The notes beneath the pieces were generated by a model that had not been told where the DNA came from, made no database searches, and saw nothing but the letters and a program-made list of their open reading frames with translations. This document shows, piece after piece, positions 1 through 10,246 of a stretch of DNA of 64,000 nt. The stretch is from positions 42,075,194 to 42,139,193 of the forward strand of contig JARZZO010000012.1 in the NCBI GenBank assembly GCA_030544215.1, given 5' to 3'. This DNA is from Zantedeschia hybrid cultivar (lineage: Eukaryota > Streptophyta > Magnoliopsida > Alismatales > Araceae). A program made the position numbers and the translations under genes. Numbering within the stretch: position 1 is the first letter of the stretch; the number at the start of each line of letters is the position of its first letter.

Positions 1-1235
1 ACATTGACTGGTTACGCAACCTGAAGATTGTCCTCATGTGTGAAAAGCTAGCCTATGTCCTGGATCAACCAGATCCAGTGCAATCCGGTGATAATGCTAA
101 CGAAGATGAATTAATGATGTATGAAAATTGGAAGGAGGACTCTGTCAAGGTCCAGTGTTATATGCTTGGTTCAATGAACAATGAACTGCAGCGACAGCAT
201 GATAACATGGAACCTAAGACCATTCTGAATCACCTACAAGAGTTGTTTGGTGAACAATCCAGAACAGAAAGATATGAGATATCTAAGAAATTGTTCAGGA
301 CCAGAATGAGCGATGGCACATCTGTACAAACTCATGTGCTCAAGATGATAGAGTGGATTGAGAGGCTTGCTGTGCTTGACTTTGTTATGAACAATGACCT
401 AAGCATCGACTTAATCCTACAGTCCCTTCCAGATTCATTTTCACAATTCATTATCAACTTCAATATGAACAAAATTGAAGTTTCACTGGCTGAACTGCTC
501 AACATGTTGAAGACAGCAGAAGGCACTATCCAGAAAGATAAGCCAAATGTAATGCTTGTTGGTAAGACCAACAAGAAAAGAAAAGCTGGACAGACCTTTA
601 AGAAAGGTAAGCCTAAGAAGCTAGTGAAAAGCAAACCGGGAGCTCAAAAGGACAAAGCTAAAGTCAATGATAAAGGTCAGTGTTTCCACTATCATAAAGA
701 AGGTCATTGGAAGAGAAACTGCAAGATTTATCTTGCAGAAAAAACAAAGGAGAAGCTTGGTGAAGCTTCAGGTATTCTCATGATCGATCTTAACTTGTCT
801 TATAGAGAATCAACATCCTGGGTATTAGATACTAGATGTGTTTCTCATATCTGCAATAACTTGCAGGTGTTAACAAGTAAAAGAAGATTGAACCGCGGAG
901 ACGTGGATCTGAGGCTCGGGAATGGAGCAAAAGTTGCTGCGTTAGCTGTGGGGACAGCAAGACTTCAGATGCCGTCAGGAGACTCTTTGGAACTGATAGA
1001 TTGTTATTATGTTCCAACCATTATTAGGAATATCATATCTATTTCTTGTTTAGATAGACAAGGATATTCTATGAAGCTAGAGAATAAAGGTTGTTCAATT
1101 TATCGAGGAGACAAATTGTTTGCTTCCGGGTATTTATTGAATGGATTATATTTACTTGATATTTCATATGATGTTTGCCTGGTAAATAATTCTCTTGAAC
1201 GCTTAGATAAGGATGTGAATAAATCATACCTATAG
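1..1235 (+). pseudogene. copia gag and protease region (partial, inactivated)
   Basis: Codes for the capsid-like Gag, the nucleocapsid zinc knuckle and the start of the aspartic protease. The frame is open from base 3, so the first ATG (36) is not the real start. The zinc knuckle near 679-720 should read CX2CX4HX4C, but its second Cys is Tyr (TAT for TGT). The protease motif near 820-840 reads LDTR instead of the family's D-T/S-G, so the catalytic loop Gly is lost. Both changes are G-to-A. The frame ends at a TAG (1233-1235) directly before the integrase zinc-binding His, where related elements have Trp, another G-to-A candidate. The product could not process Gag or bind RNA normally. Confidence 0.85.
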
Positions 1236-1640
1236 CATTGTAGGCTAGGTCATATAAATGAGAACAGGATCATAAGGTTGCAAAAGAATAGATATCTTGA
1301 TCCATTTGATTATGAATCATTTGCAACCTGTGAAGCTTGTCTCATGGGAAAGATGACCAAAGCTCCATTATCAGGACATGGAGAAAGAGTTAAGGACTTA
1401 TTGGAACTAATACATAGTGATGTATGTGGTCCAATGTCTACTCATGCTATGGGTGGTTACTCATACTTTGTTTCATTTACAAATGATTTCTCAAGATATG
1501 GCTACATATATTTAATGAAATATAAGTCAGAAGTCTTTGAGAAATTTAGAGAAAGAATATCTTTCAAAAGAAGACAGTGGGAGCAAGATAGAACTGGAAG
1601 AAATTCTAGACTCACAAATCAACACTGGTTCATCTACTGA
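1236..1640 (+). pseudogene. copia integrase, core deleted
   Basis: Starts in frame after the TAG with the pre-integrase HHCC zinc-binding segment (HCRLGH, then CEACLMGK near 1330) and runs into the first catalytic Asp segment (HSDVCGPM near 1418). The chain is recognisable to about 1540. It then jumps to a Lys/Arg/Glu-rich stretch that belongs further downstream, just before reverse transcriptase. The second catalytic Asp and the Glu of the D,D-35-E triad are missing, so an internal deletion has removed most of the catalytic core and its C-terminal part. No active integrase can be made. Confidence 0.8.
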
Positions 1641-2591
1641 ACCATTGATTCAAGAACTTGTTCAAGATGATACACAAAAGGTTCGCAGATCAGGTAGAGT
1701 GCCTAAGCAGCCTAAAAGATATGTTGGACATATCGATGATGGCAAGTCAAAGGTGCACTTAAATGAGGATGATGATCCTCAAACCTACCTAGAAGCCATA
1801 AATAGTCATGAATCAGAAAAATGGCAAGAGGCAATAGATTCTGAAATTCAGTCCATGTATGCCAACCAAGTTTGGAACTTGGTTGATCTGTTAGAAGGTA
1901 TGGTACCTATTGGCAGTAAAAGGTATGGTACCTATTGGCAGATGGACAGATTGATACATACAAGGCAAGGCTGGTAGCTAAAGGATATCGTCAAAGGCAA
2001 TGCATTGACTATGACGAAACCTTTTCTCCAGTTGCCATGATTAAGTCAATCAGAATACTTCTTGCTATCGCTGCATTCTATAATTATGAAATATGACAAA
2101 TGGATATGAAAACAGCATTCCTTAACGGGAACCTTCAAGAAGAGGTGTATATGACACAACCTGAAGGATTCACTTCCAAAGAGCATTCAAGCAAGGTATG
2201 CAAGCTGCAAAGATCCATCTATGGATTAAAGCAGACATCCCGAATTTGGAACTTAAGATTTGATGAAGCAATCAAATCTTATGACTTCATTAAGAATGAA
2301 GATGAACCTTATGTATACAAAAAGGTTAGTGGGAGCGCAGTTACCTTTTTGGTACTTTACGTTGATGACATTCTACTCATTGGGAATGATGTAGGAATGT
2401 TGTCATCAGTAAAGGCTTGGTTATCCAAAAACTTCTCCATGAAAGATTTGGGAGAAGCATCCTATATTCTGAGAATAAGGATCTATAGAGATAGGTCCAA
2501 AAGGATGCTTGGCTTGTCCCAATCTATGTACATAGATACCATAGTCAAAAGGTTTGGCATGGAAAATTCCAAGAGAGGCCTTGTCCTATGA
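1641..2591 (+). pseudogene. copia reverse transcriptase (frameshifted)
   Basis: RNA-directed DNA polymerase of a copia element. The region before it ends in the usual RRSGR...PKRY linker, followed by the EAINS...W and VWNLVD stretch. A 22-bp direct repeat (1895-1916 and 1920-1941) breaks the frame exactly in the finger segment PIGSK. The frame is found again at about 1942-2095, ends at a TGA (2094-2096) and continues from 2100 through MDMKTAFLNG and the catalytic YVDDILL (about 2358-2378). A stop at 2589-2591 separates it from the rest. The catalytic Asp pair is present, but the polypeptide is broken at least three times. Confidence 0.85.
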
Positions 2592-3343
2592 GGTATGGAA
2601 TTTATCTCTCTAAAGAAATGTCTCTCAAGACACCTGAAGAGAGAGCATACATGGATAGAGTTCCTTATGCCTCGGCAATAGGATCTTTCATGTATGCAAT
2701 GCTATGTACTAGGCTTGATGTGGCACACCCACTAAGTGTCACTAGTAGATATCAGGCTGATCCAGGTGAGGAACACTGGAAGGTGGTGAAATGTATCCTT
2801 AGATACTTGAGAAGGACTAAGGATCTATTTCTCGTTTATGGAGGAAACGACTTGGAACTTCGAGGATTTACTGACTCGAGTTTCCAGTTGGATATGGATG
2901 ACAGCAAATCCATGTCTGGATTTGTCTTCATATTAAATGGAGGTGCAGTAAGTTGGAAGAGTTCCAAACAGGAAACAACTGCAGATTCGACGACCGAAGC
3001 AGAATACATTGCTGCAGCTGAAGCGGCCAAGGAGGCGGTTTGGATGAAGAAGTTCATCTCGACGCTTGGAGTCGTTCCAAGCATTTCAGATCCTGTTCCA
3101 TTATTGTGTGACAACAATGGGGCAATAGCTCAAGCGAAGGAGCCTAGATCACATCAGAAGTCAAAGCACATTCTGAGACGATTTCATCTGATTCGTGAGA
3201 TCATCGCCCGAGGAGATATAATAGTTGAGAAAGTCTCATCAGAAGATAATGTAGCAGATCCCTTGACTAAGCCATTGTCTCAAAACAATTTAGAACGTCA
3301 CCTTAAGTCTATGGGACTTAGACACATGGGTGATTGGCTATAG
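2592..3343 (+). pseudogene. copia RT thumb/connection and RNase H
   Basis: Continues in frame after the stop at 2589-2591. It contains the YASAIGSFMYAM segment typical of the end of copia RT, then RNase H with FTDSS near 2868, the TEAEY Glu motif near 2995, LLCDNNGAI near 3104 and the C-terminal ADPLTKPL motif near 3257. It ends in MGLRHMGDWL and a TAG, 14 bp before the LTR. The acidic residues expected for RNase H look present. This is the best preserved coding block of the element. Confidence 0.85.
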
Positions 3344-3357
3344 TCCAAGTGGGAGAA

Positions 3358-4931
3358 TGTTAGAATTGGGTGGCCTCAAAGCCAATCATTGTACATTCTA
3401 GTTCAGATTATTAATAAAGGCAATTATTTCTTCATTTAATAGTTCTCGCAAACGACTATCGTAATGAAGGTCCATAGACAAATATATGGGATATTGAATC
3501 ATGATGAGATCATGATAGTGAGATCAATATCCTAAGGCAATTGTCTTAAATAGTTCTCGATCATAGGATATTTGAGATGGACATTAAATATCCGATAAGA
3601 TCGACACAAGTTATGTCTGCTCATATGATGAGGGTGAATGATCTCACATTCACTCGTGTGGTGACACTAAGACAAACAAGTGGGTGCTCATTAGAGAATG
3701 AGTTCACTGAATAGACCCAAATAAGAATTCCTGGATGGTAATTATACCTATTAGTCAACCAGGGAATTCAATCGTTGCAGTAGCACAGTTGGTCCTTTGA
3801 CCTGAGTCACCAATGATACCTTGTTTGTGGACCATTGTATCTTGATTCTCTGACTCGTGGACTTTAACCATTAAGTCCACCATAATCGGTCTTTCAGATA
3901 CAGTGGAAAGCTTGCGAAGGTAATTGAGTGAACAACAAGAGATCACTCACTCTTGGTATAAGACTGGAGAGAGAATGTCCCATAGATGTGTACACAGAAA
4001 TCCCTGGCCATGGTCAAATGAAAGAGATGTCTTTCTAGATATTAACTGTGTACTGGAATCCATATGGATAATGCGATAGAGGGTTTGATTATAAAACAAT
4101 ACCCTTGCGTTATCGGGACATTGCATGAGTGAAGGATTATATCTGTGTGGTATCGGCAGACGGAAAGGTTCAATTGAAGAGAACAGTATCCCTTATATCT
4201 TCTGGGATCATGAGGTAGTGTTTGGTGCTGTTCATGATCAGAAGGCCAAGTGAATTAATCATCGGATGATAATTTACTTGTTTATTAAATTAATCATTTA
4301 ACATATGATGTTTAAATGTTAATTAATAAATATTAAATTCAAGAAACAGTTCTAAGTTTAATGAGCCTGCAACCAGACTGATATATGGGCCTAGAGGGTC
4401 ACACACATAAGAGTTCTCGTCAGACGGTGAGAGATGTTAAATTTCATGCTTATCTGGGTTTTTGTGAAAAGCTGCAGGATAAACATGAAGATTTAATGGA
4501 GAATTATCGAAGGCCAAACTTTTGGATAATCATGAGGATTAACTCTTGTGCTTATCCTTATTTCTATATAAGGAGGGCCAAGGGGGAGTGGTAAAAAGTT
4601 AGTTGGACGAATTTTACTCTCCAGATTCTCTCTCTCCTCTCTCTCTCTCTTGGAGTGGATCTGTCTCTCTCCGCCCATGGTGGATCTGAGATCTGGTCGG
4701 AGCACTCAAGTCGAGGAGGAAATCGCGTATGCTGCGGGAACTCGTGTGGATACCTCTAGAGATCGTGCGCGTGCGCGATTACCGAGTCGGCATCATCCAC
4801 GGGAGATTCGAAACTCCGCAAAGGTGAAGAACTGTTCTTCCCACGTTAGTTTTAATGTCCGTTTTACGACCCCAGCAACCGATACAATGGAATCATTTTT
4901 ATTTCCGCTGCGTTCATAGCGATTCCTTACA
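3358..4931 (+). repeat. copia 3' LTR (about 1.57 kb)
   Basis: Begins TGTTAGAATTGGG right after the purine tract AGTGGGAGAA (3348-3357), the expected polypurine tract, and ends most plausibly at ...CCTTACA (4931). TGT...ACA are the expected inverted ends. A TATA-like box CTATATAAGG lies at about 4564-4573, followed by a CT-rich stretch (4618-4670) that would be the start of R. The 3' boundary is inferred, since no second LTR is available for comparison. Confidence 0.75.
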
Positions 4932-5918
4932 GGGAGGAGAAAAGAGATCTTGATACTCTCGCCACACAACCCCCATCAACTTAACCATATGAGGGTTTTC
5001 CCCTCGGAGACTCCGGAGGACCCTCTAAGTGTGTTTTCTTTCCTTGTCTCCTATAGGTGTTGGCAGAGGCGCTCTCCTAAAGGCCTAGGGATGCATGAGT
5101 CACTTTCCATTTGTCTAGCATGGACACTCTAGATGTGCACCTCCATAGAAATCATTATGTAAGAAAGTTGCATTATTTAATTCAATTGAGTCCATTTTGG
5201 TCCGAATTTTAGGACTAATTTGGTGTGTTGTAAAATGCAATAAAATCTCAATTTTGAAATCACTGGTTCTAAAATCAGCAAAAATAAAATCCTTGATTTT
5301 AGAAACCTCGCTTTTGAAATCACTATTTTGGTTTACAGTGATTTTTGACCAGAAACCAAAATAAGCCAAAAGGAAGATTTTAAGTGTCAATTAATTGTGA
5401 AATACGATAATTTATGATGCATCATATATAGAAAAAAAAATGAGAAAATGATTTACAACCCTCCGAATACAAGAAAAGTACCGCACTGTTTACGATATTT
5501 TACGACGTTTTAGGACGCAGTAAATCACACCTTAGTGGGCTCACTGTGGTTACCCCGTACCTGATTTCAAAGATAGCAATGAGTAACACTTGCTGCACTG
5601 ACTTCAATATTGAACTGAGGGTTAGTGCAATGGGTTCAAAAAAAGGTGGACTCTGAGGGACATACATATTCGTATAGACTGATCTTTGATCGCATGACTT
5701 AAAAAAAATCTAAAAATCTAAAAATTATTATTAAATTCGGCTATTAAAGATATTTTTTTACTACTCATTGAAATTCGATTTTTAGTTCTTAATTTTTTTT
5801 AAAAATCGTCCGATCGTTTTTTTTTTTAAGCCCACGGCGAGTGTTACTCCACTGCAATTGCCAACCGCCGCCTGCTGCGGTAACCCTCCTTCTCCCTGCC
5901 CGTGGACGCTTCCTCCGC
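4932..5918. other. intergenic / PPR upstream region
   Basis: AT-rich sequence between the copia LTR and the PPR gene. I see no gene, RNA gene or clear repeat. The last 100 bases hold short A and T runs and no convincing TATA box. The PPR frame stays open upstream of its first ATG to about 5823 but offers only non-ATG codons there. Confidence 0.5.
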
Positions 5919-7238
5919 ATGGGATTGTTCCGACGCCTCCGCTTCGGCCGCCCAGCCAAACCCGTCCCGTCTTCCCCTTCTCTTCCCCTGCGCTGCGCCG
6001 TCTCCGCCATCAGGGGCGCCTCCACCCCGCAGGAAGCCATGTGTCTCTACAAGCTGGCGGTGCTGAACGGAGGACAGGCGCGCGGCCACCCCCTTGCCTC
6101 CCACGCCGCCGTGTTCACCCTCAAGGCCTGCTCCCACCTCTGCTGCGCGCCCTTAGTCCGCCACCTACACGCGCACCTCCTCAAGGCGGGGAGCTACTCC
6201 CATGTCTACGTCGCCACCGCCCTCCTCCACGGCTATGTTCTTGCCTCGTTCCGGGACGCCTGCCACCTATTTGACGACATGCCGAACAGAAACATCGTCA
6301 CTGTGAATACCATCATCTCGGGTTATGCGAAGCGGGGGGACGTAGAATGCGCACGGACCATCTTCGATGGGATGCCCGAGAGGGACGTAGCGTCTTGGTC
6401 GGCCATGATTAGCGGCTACATAGGTCAGGGCAGGATGGCTCAGGCACTGCAGCTCTTCCGTGAACTGGTGTGGAATGAGGAGCTGAGGCCGGATCACTTG
6501 ACACTCGTGACATTGATCTCGTGCTGCGCCACAACGGTTTCTATGCGGCTGTTCGGGAAGTCCATCCATGCCTATGCCGAGAAGAATGTGGTGGAGCTCA
6601 ATTTGCAGCTGGGAACTGCTCTTATTGATATGTACGCCAAGTCTGGGAATCTGAGGAGTGCATACTTGGTATTCGAGAGAATGCCTGAGCGAAACGTCAT
6701 GCCCTGGAGTGCCATGATATGTGGGCTTGCCTTGCACGGACGTGGTGAAGAAGCCATCACATTATTTGAATGCATGAAGAAGGCACGAGTGAAACCCAAT
6801 GAAATCACCTTTACGGGGGTCCTGAATGCCTGTTCTCATTCTGGGTTGGTTGAAGAGGGCAGGAAGAATTTTCACATTATGACCGAGGAGTTTGGTCTCG
6901 AGCCAGGTGTTCACCATTATGGTTGTATGGTTGATTTGTTGGGGAAAGCAGGGAAATTGGATGAAGCTTATGAGCTGATAAAGAAGATGAAGGTGGAGCC
7001 CAATATTGTCATCTTAACTTCTCTGTTGGCTTCATGCAAGACACATAGGTGCTTTGAAATTGCAGAGAAACTGATTGGGAAGGTCCTGGAGATGGTGAAT
7101 CCAGATGAAGATGGTGGGGTGTATACTCTCATATCAGATTTGTATGCTTTGGGGGGCAAGTGGGATGATGTTGAGCGTGTAAGAGCTTTGATGGATAGTA
7201 TAAATGTGAAAAAGAAACGTGGTTCCAGTGCAATTTAG
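5919..7238 (+). CDS. pentatricopeptide repeat protein, PLS class with E motif, no DYW domain
   Basis: Intact 439-codon single-exon gene. PLS-class PPR proteins bind single-stranded organellar RNA, and those with E motifs commonly take part in C-to-U editing. The ATG at 5919 was chosen because the open frame upstream has no other ATG. The first 30 residues are rich in Arg, Pro and Ser (MGLFRRLRFGRPAKP), consistent with a mitochondrial or plastid presequence. PPR units are clear at about 127-157 (ISGYAKRG), 158-191 (WSAMISGY), 228-258 (IDMYAKSG), 259-293 (WSAMICGL), 294-330 (LNACSHSG) and 331-362 (MVDLLGKAGK). The E motif spans about 365-439 (LLASCKTH, then YTLISDLYALGGKWDDV). It stops after KRGSSAI, where many relatives continue as SWIE into E+ or DYW. 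GC content falls steeply from 5' to 3'. The RNA target cannot be told from the sequence. Confidence 0.9.
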   Translation: MGLFRRLRFGRPAKPVPSSPSLPLRCAVSAIRGASTPQEAMCLYKLAVLNGGQARGHPLASHAAVFTLKACSHLCCAPLVRHLHAHLLKAGSYSHVYVATALLHGYVLASFRDACHLFDDMPNRNIVTVNTIISGYAKRGDVECARTIFDGMPERDVASWSAMISGYIGQGRMAQALQLFRELVWNEELRPDHLTLVTLISCCATTVSMRLFGKSIHAYAEKNVVELNLQLGTALIDMYAKSGNLRSAYLVFERMPERNVMPWSAMICGLALHGRGEEAITLFECMKKARVKPNEITFTGVLNACSHSGLVEEGRKNFHIMTEEFGLEPGVHHYGCMVDLLGKAGKLDEAYELIKKMKVEPNIVILTSLLASCKTHRCFEIAEKLIGKVLEMVNPDEDGGVYTLISDLYALGGKWDDVERVRALMDSINVKKKRGSSAI

Positions 7239-7761
7239 ATGGAAGAGCTCCATCTAAACCCAGCCTGTCGGACAATGGAGTTGCGTTAGAAAACTGGGTG
7301 TCATATAGTTGGCTGTTTCACTTTGTGATACTCAGATAGTGAGTGTACATTGCAAATGTTCAAGGAGCTTCCAGTACAAGCCTATTTCATATTCATCCTC
7401 CTCCATAGCAAACTCATGCCTGTGGCAGTTGATGAGTGCTCCACATTGAGTCTGCACAAATTGATTATTAAAGAGGTGTGTTTTCTGCCTTAGCCGATGT
7501 TTATTGCAATATTATATGGGTCAAAACATGTGCACTCAAATTTGCTAGAGATTGGTGAATTGTGACTTTAAAAGAAGTAGAACAATGAAGTTGTGCTATG
7601 TTATCATCTCCTTATTCACTTCTTTGCTCTTTCTCTCTTATTTCATGCTAAAAAAAGTTACGCGTCCATTATCTGAGAAAGCTCATTCCATTATTTGGCT
7701 ACTTCTTACAATCATGCATGTCATTCTTCTTCCCCTTGAACAACAGATAATCTGTTGTACC
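7239..7761. other. PPR 3' flank
   Basis: Probable 3' UTR and flanking DNA. After the TAG the same frame reads on for 18 codons (MEELHLNPAC...) to a second stop, so the gene may once have been slightly longer. No other gene is visible. The LINE target duplication starts at 7762. Confidence 0.45.
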
Positions 7762-7851
7762 AAGTATCTTAAATCCTTGTCTCCGATTTGGAAGAATATT
7801 GTAAAGAATGCAGATTTCATGGAGAGATCTTGTAGTATATAGGTTGGTAAT

Positions 7852-8704
7852 TGATGGGGTAGAATCCGATTCGGCTCATTAAGCATCCCAATGCTAATAG
7901 CCCTACAGTAGCAGTTCAACGATAGCGGCCCACTGGCAGCCTTCGGCCCATCAGCGGCCCAGCAGCCTTCGGCCCATCAGCGGCCCAACAGTATTCGGCC
8001 CACTAGCGGCCCTCAGCCTAATTGGCTTCGGCCCAATGGCGGCCCCCAACCTTCGGCCCAGTAACCGTATCCGGCCCACTCCGGTGGGAGGGTTAGGCAC
8101 TATGGCGGTTTACCAATAAACCGCAACATAGTCCTATATCGGCTGCCACAGTTGAATAACCTCTATCCTCCGTTATAAATACAAGGCTATTTATTACCAA
8201 AGGTATGTCTTCCCGACTAAGGACAACAGTCCAAAAGCATTAAAGCTACTTCTTCTTCCTTCCCTTCTGAATCGAATCTTCTTCAGAAGCTGACTTAGCT
8301 GTCGGAGGGGGTTTTCTTGGGTCGAAGTCCGGGACCTCTACTGACTGGTTCTTCTTCTTCTTATAGGGGCCTCGGTTTGAATCTTCGCCGACCTCTCCGA
8401 GTCGGCCTCGGCCACCGACCTCGGGTTTTCTCCCTTCGGTCTCGGTGTCGCCTTTCACCGGTCGAGTCCGCTTCGACCCTGCGGAGTCCGCTTCGCCCTC
8501 GGCCTCGCTCTTCGCCGCGTGGGTCCTCATCAGCCGAAGAACTCTCGGCTTAGCTCTCGACACGTCTTCGCCCGGGTGCATCTCAGCCACGGAGCCTCGG
8601 CCCACGCTTCGCCTTCGTCTCGGTCCGGATCCCTGTCGGTTTTCTTCTTCGATCTTCTGTCCCGGATTCTAATCCTGAAATTCGATCGTGATAGCTTCGG
8701 CTAC
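7852..8704 (+). repeat. Tat A 5' LTR
   Basis: Nearly identical to the 3' LTR at 14786, apart from about nine transitions and roughly one extra GGCCC repeat unit here. U3 carries nine GGCCCA words between 7927 and 8078. A TATA box (TATAAATAC) lies near 8176. The last four bases (ATCA) were lost in the deletion that joins it to the RNase H. Confidence 0.9.
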
Positions 8705-9290
8705 TAGATGGATCCTGGCATCTCCCGAAAGGGTCATCACGGAGTATGCACTTCGCTTCTCCTTTCCGGTTACCAATAACGCCGCCGAGTATGAAGCTCT
8801 TATATCAGGCCTTCGGGCTGCCAGAAGGCTCGGCGCACAAAGGATAAGGGCTTTCAGCGATTCTCAGCTTATCGCTAATCAAATCACCGGGGAATATGAG
8901 GCCAGGGACGCATTAATGACGTCCTACCTCTAGGTAACCCGCAAAATTCTAGCTGAATTTATTTCTTTTGAGATTGTGTGAATCCCTCGGGCCGAAAATG
9001 CTCGAACCGACGTTCTATCTCGGCTAGCATCAACTCAGGATAGGGGAGGAGGCCGAATGATCTTAGTAGAAGAACTGAATAAACCAAGTATCGGCGAATC
9101 CGAGGTTATGCAAGTGAATGAATCCGAAGCAGAGACTTGGATGACTCCCTTAGTCGCTTTTCTTCTCCGAGATGAAGTCCCATCCAATCCGAAGGAATCA
9201 AAGAACATCCGGCAACGCTCTTCCCACTTCCTTATTCTGGAAGGTATATTATATAAGAAGTCCTTCGGCCGGCGATCACAACGAAGAGCT
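8705..9290 (+). pseudogene. Tat A fragment: second RNase H and integrase N-terminus
   Basis: Truncated pol piece. It reads ILASPERVITEYALRFSF, then the NNAAEYEAL Glu motif and the FSDSQLIANQ Asp motif of the extra RNase H domain found between RT-RNase H and integrase in Tat elements. A TAG at 8931-8933 stands where element B has CAG. The frame resumes to EAETWMTPLVAFLLRDE and GILYKKSFG of the integrase N-terminus before the second deletion. The uninterrupted ETWM-TPLVAF here shows the empty form of the hAT-3 insertion site in element B. Confidence 0.85.
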
Positions 9291-9511
9291 CCCCGGTGAT
9301 GGACAAGGAGTCATCAAAACACCCACAGTGGCACGCTCGCTGCCGGATAAGCAAAGGCAATCGCGGAAGCCGCTCACAGGAATGCACAGGCGCAGAGGAA
9401 GAAGAAAGTAGAACAGTAGTCAAGGGAGGAGGGTTGATGTTTATAGGGGAACTTAAGGAGGTCCGGTGCTGAACCGACGACCAAGATCTTCCCACTCCTC
9501 GGCACCGCTCT
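9291..9511 (-). promoter_or_regulatory. Tat A remnant of the antisense-gene leader and promoter
   Basis: Corresponds to about 38508-38740 of element B, which lies upstream of the antisense gene there. A minus-strand TATA-like box (CCTATAAACA) is present near 9429-9438, so the promoter survives although the gene it served has been deleted from this copy. Confidence 0.6.
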
Positions 9512-9519
9512 GTTGGGAT

Positions 9520-9708
9520 CATGGTCGGTCGGGTCGGTCTGGGTCGGATCGGATCGTCCGGTCCGCTCGAAATCCGAGCGGTCCGAACCGACCCCGAGCC
9601 CCGACCCAGCGACCCCAGCCCGGGATCGCTGGGATCGGGTTGGGTCGGCCGGGTCGGCCGACCCCAACCCGGGTCGGTCCGGGTCGGACCGGTCCGGCCG
9701 ACCCGGCC
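9520..9708. repeat. hAT-1 5' subterminal GC-rich array
   Basis: About 190 bp made almost entirely of GGTCGG, GGTCCGG, GATCGG and their complements. hAT transposases are known to bind clusters of short subterminal motifs, so these are candidate transposase-binding sites. The same words fill the ends of hAT-2 and hAT-3. The six-frame reading of this stretch is open in many frames only because of composition. Confidence 0.75.
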
Positions 9709-9828
9709 ACCCAACGGCTAGTTCAGAACTAGCCGTTGGGTAGCCGTTGGGAACCCATTCAAATGGGTTCCCAACGGTTAGGAGGGGCTTCTAAGCCCCT
9801 CCAAGTCCCCCCAAGTCCCTATAAAACC
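9709..9828 (+). promoter_or_regulatory. hAT-1 promoter: two tandem perfect palindromes with MSA-like AACGG boxes, then TATA
   Basis: Palindrome 1 spans 9709-9741 (16-bp arms, 1-nt spacer). Palindrome 2 spans 9744-9777 (16-bp arms, 2-nt spacer). Within them are four matches to the MSA consensus YCYAACGGYY: 9710-9719 (+), 9731-9740 (-), 9742-9751 (-) and 9770-9779 (+). A TATA box TATAAAAC lies at 9821-9828, followed by a CT-rich leader. MSA boxes are bound by three-repeat MYB factors and drive G2/M expression in plants. That this promoter is cell-cycle controlled is inference. Confidence 0.7.
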
Positions 9829-10246
9829 CCCTCCTACCCTTCTCTCCCTCATTCACACAAATTCTCATTTCTCTCTCTCTCTAAAACTTCTCTCTCTCTC
9901 TCTCTCTCTCTAAGCTCTCATACTCTCTCAAAGACTCAAAGTTCTCTTAACTTCTTTCTCTCCAAACTTCCAAAGCTCTCTAGAGTTCTAAACTCTAAAG
10001 GACGGACCGGCGGACTACATCAAATTTTTTTCATCATATTATTTTTATTGCATTTTAATTTTTCTCTCTAACCTCTTTTTGTCTTTGTAGTTTTATTTCT
10101 CATTGTCTCTCACTCTCCCTCGAGGTATGATATGAAATCTCACTCTCTTTCTCTATGTTTTTTCTTATTTCTCACCATTTCTCTTTATGTAATTAGTTAA
10201 TTACTAATTATCTCTTTCCCTATTAATATATTTTTTATTTTTAAAG

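Larger units (their letters stand above)
1..4931 (+). mobile_element. Ty1/copia LTR retrotransposon, 5' end outside window
   Basis: The domain order gag, protease, integrase, reverse transcriptase, RNase H followed by an LTR is that of Ty1/copia. The 5' LTR and start of gag lie outside the window, since the gag frame is already open at base 3. The coding part has several stops, an integrase deletion and a frameshift, so this copy is dead. The 3' LTR starts TGTTAG right after a purine tract and probably ends at ...TTACA. The target duplication cannot be checked without the left flank. Confidence 0.9.

Noticed and set aside
5841..5918. PPR start 26 codons upstream
   Set aside because: The frame is open, but its first codon is GTG and there is no ATG before 5919. 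A nuclear plant gene is expected to start at ATG.
7552..7842. 96-residue plus-strand frame with hydrophobic stretch
   Set aside because: It spans the LINE target duplication and ends within the LINE piece, so it is not a conserved gene.
8246..8605. Minus-strand 119-residue Arg/Glu-rich frame, repeated at 15154-15513
   Set aside because: It lies wholly inside the LTRs, owes its openness to GC-rich composition, and recurs only because the LTR recurs.
9466..9743. Several overlapping open frames rich in Gly/Arg/Pro
   Set aside because: They are open in five or more frames at once across the GC-rich hAT array, which is the mark of composition and not coding.
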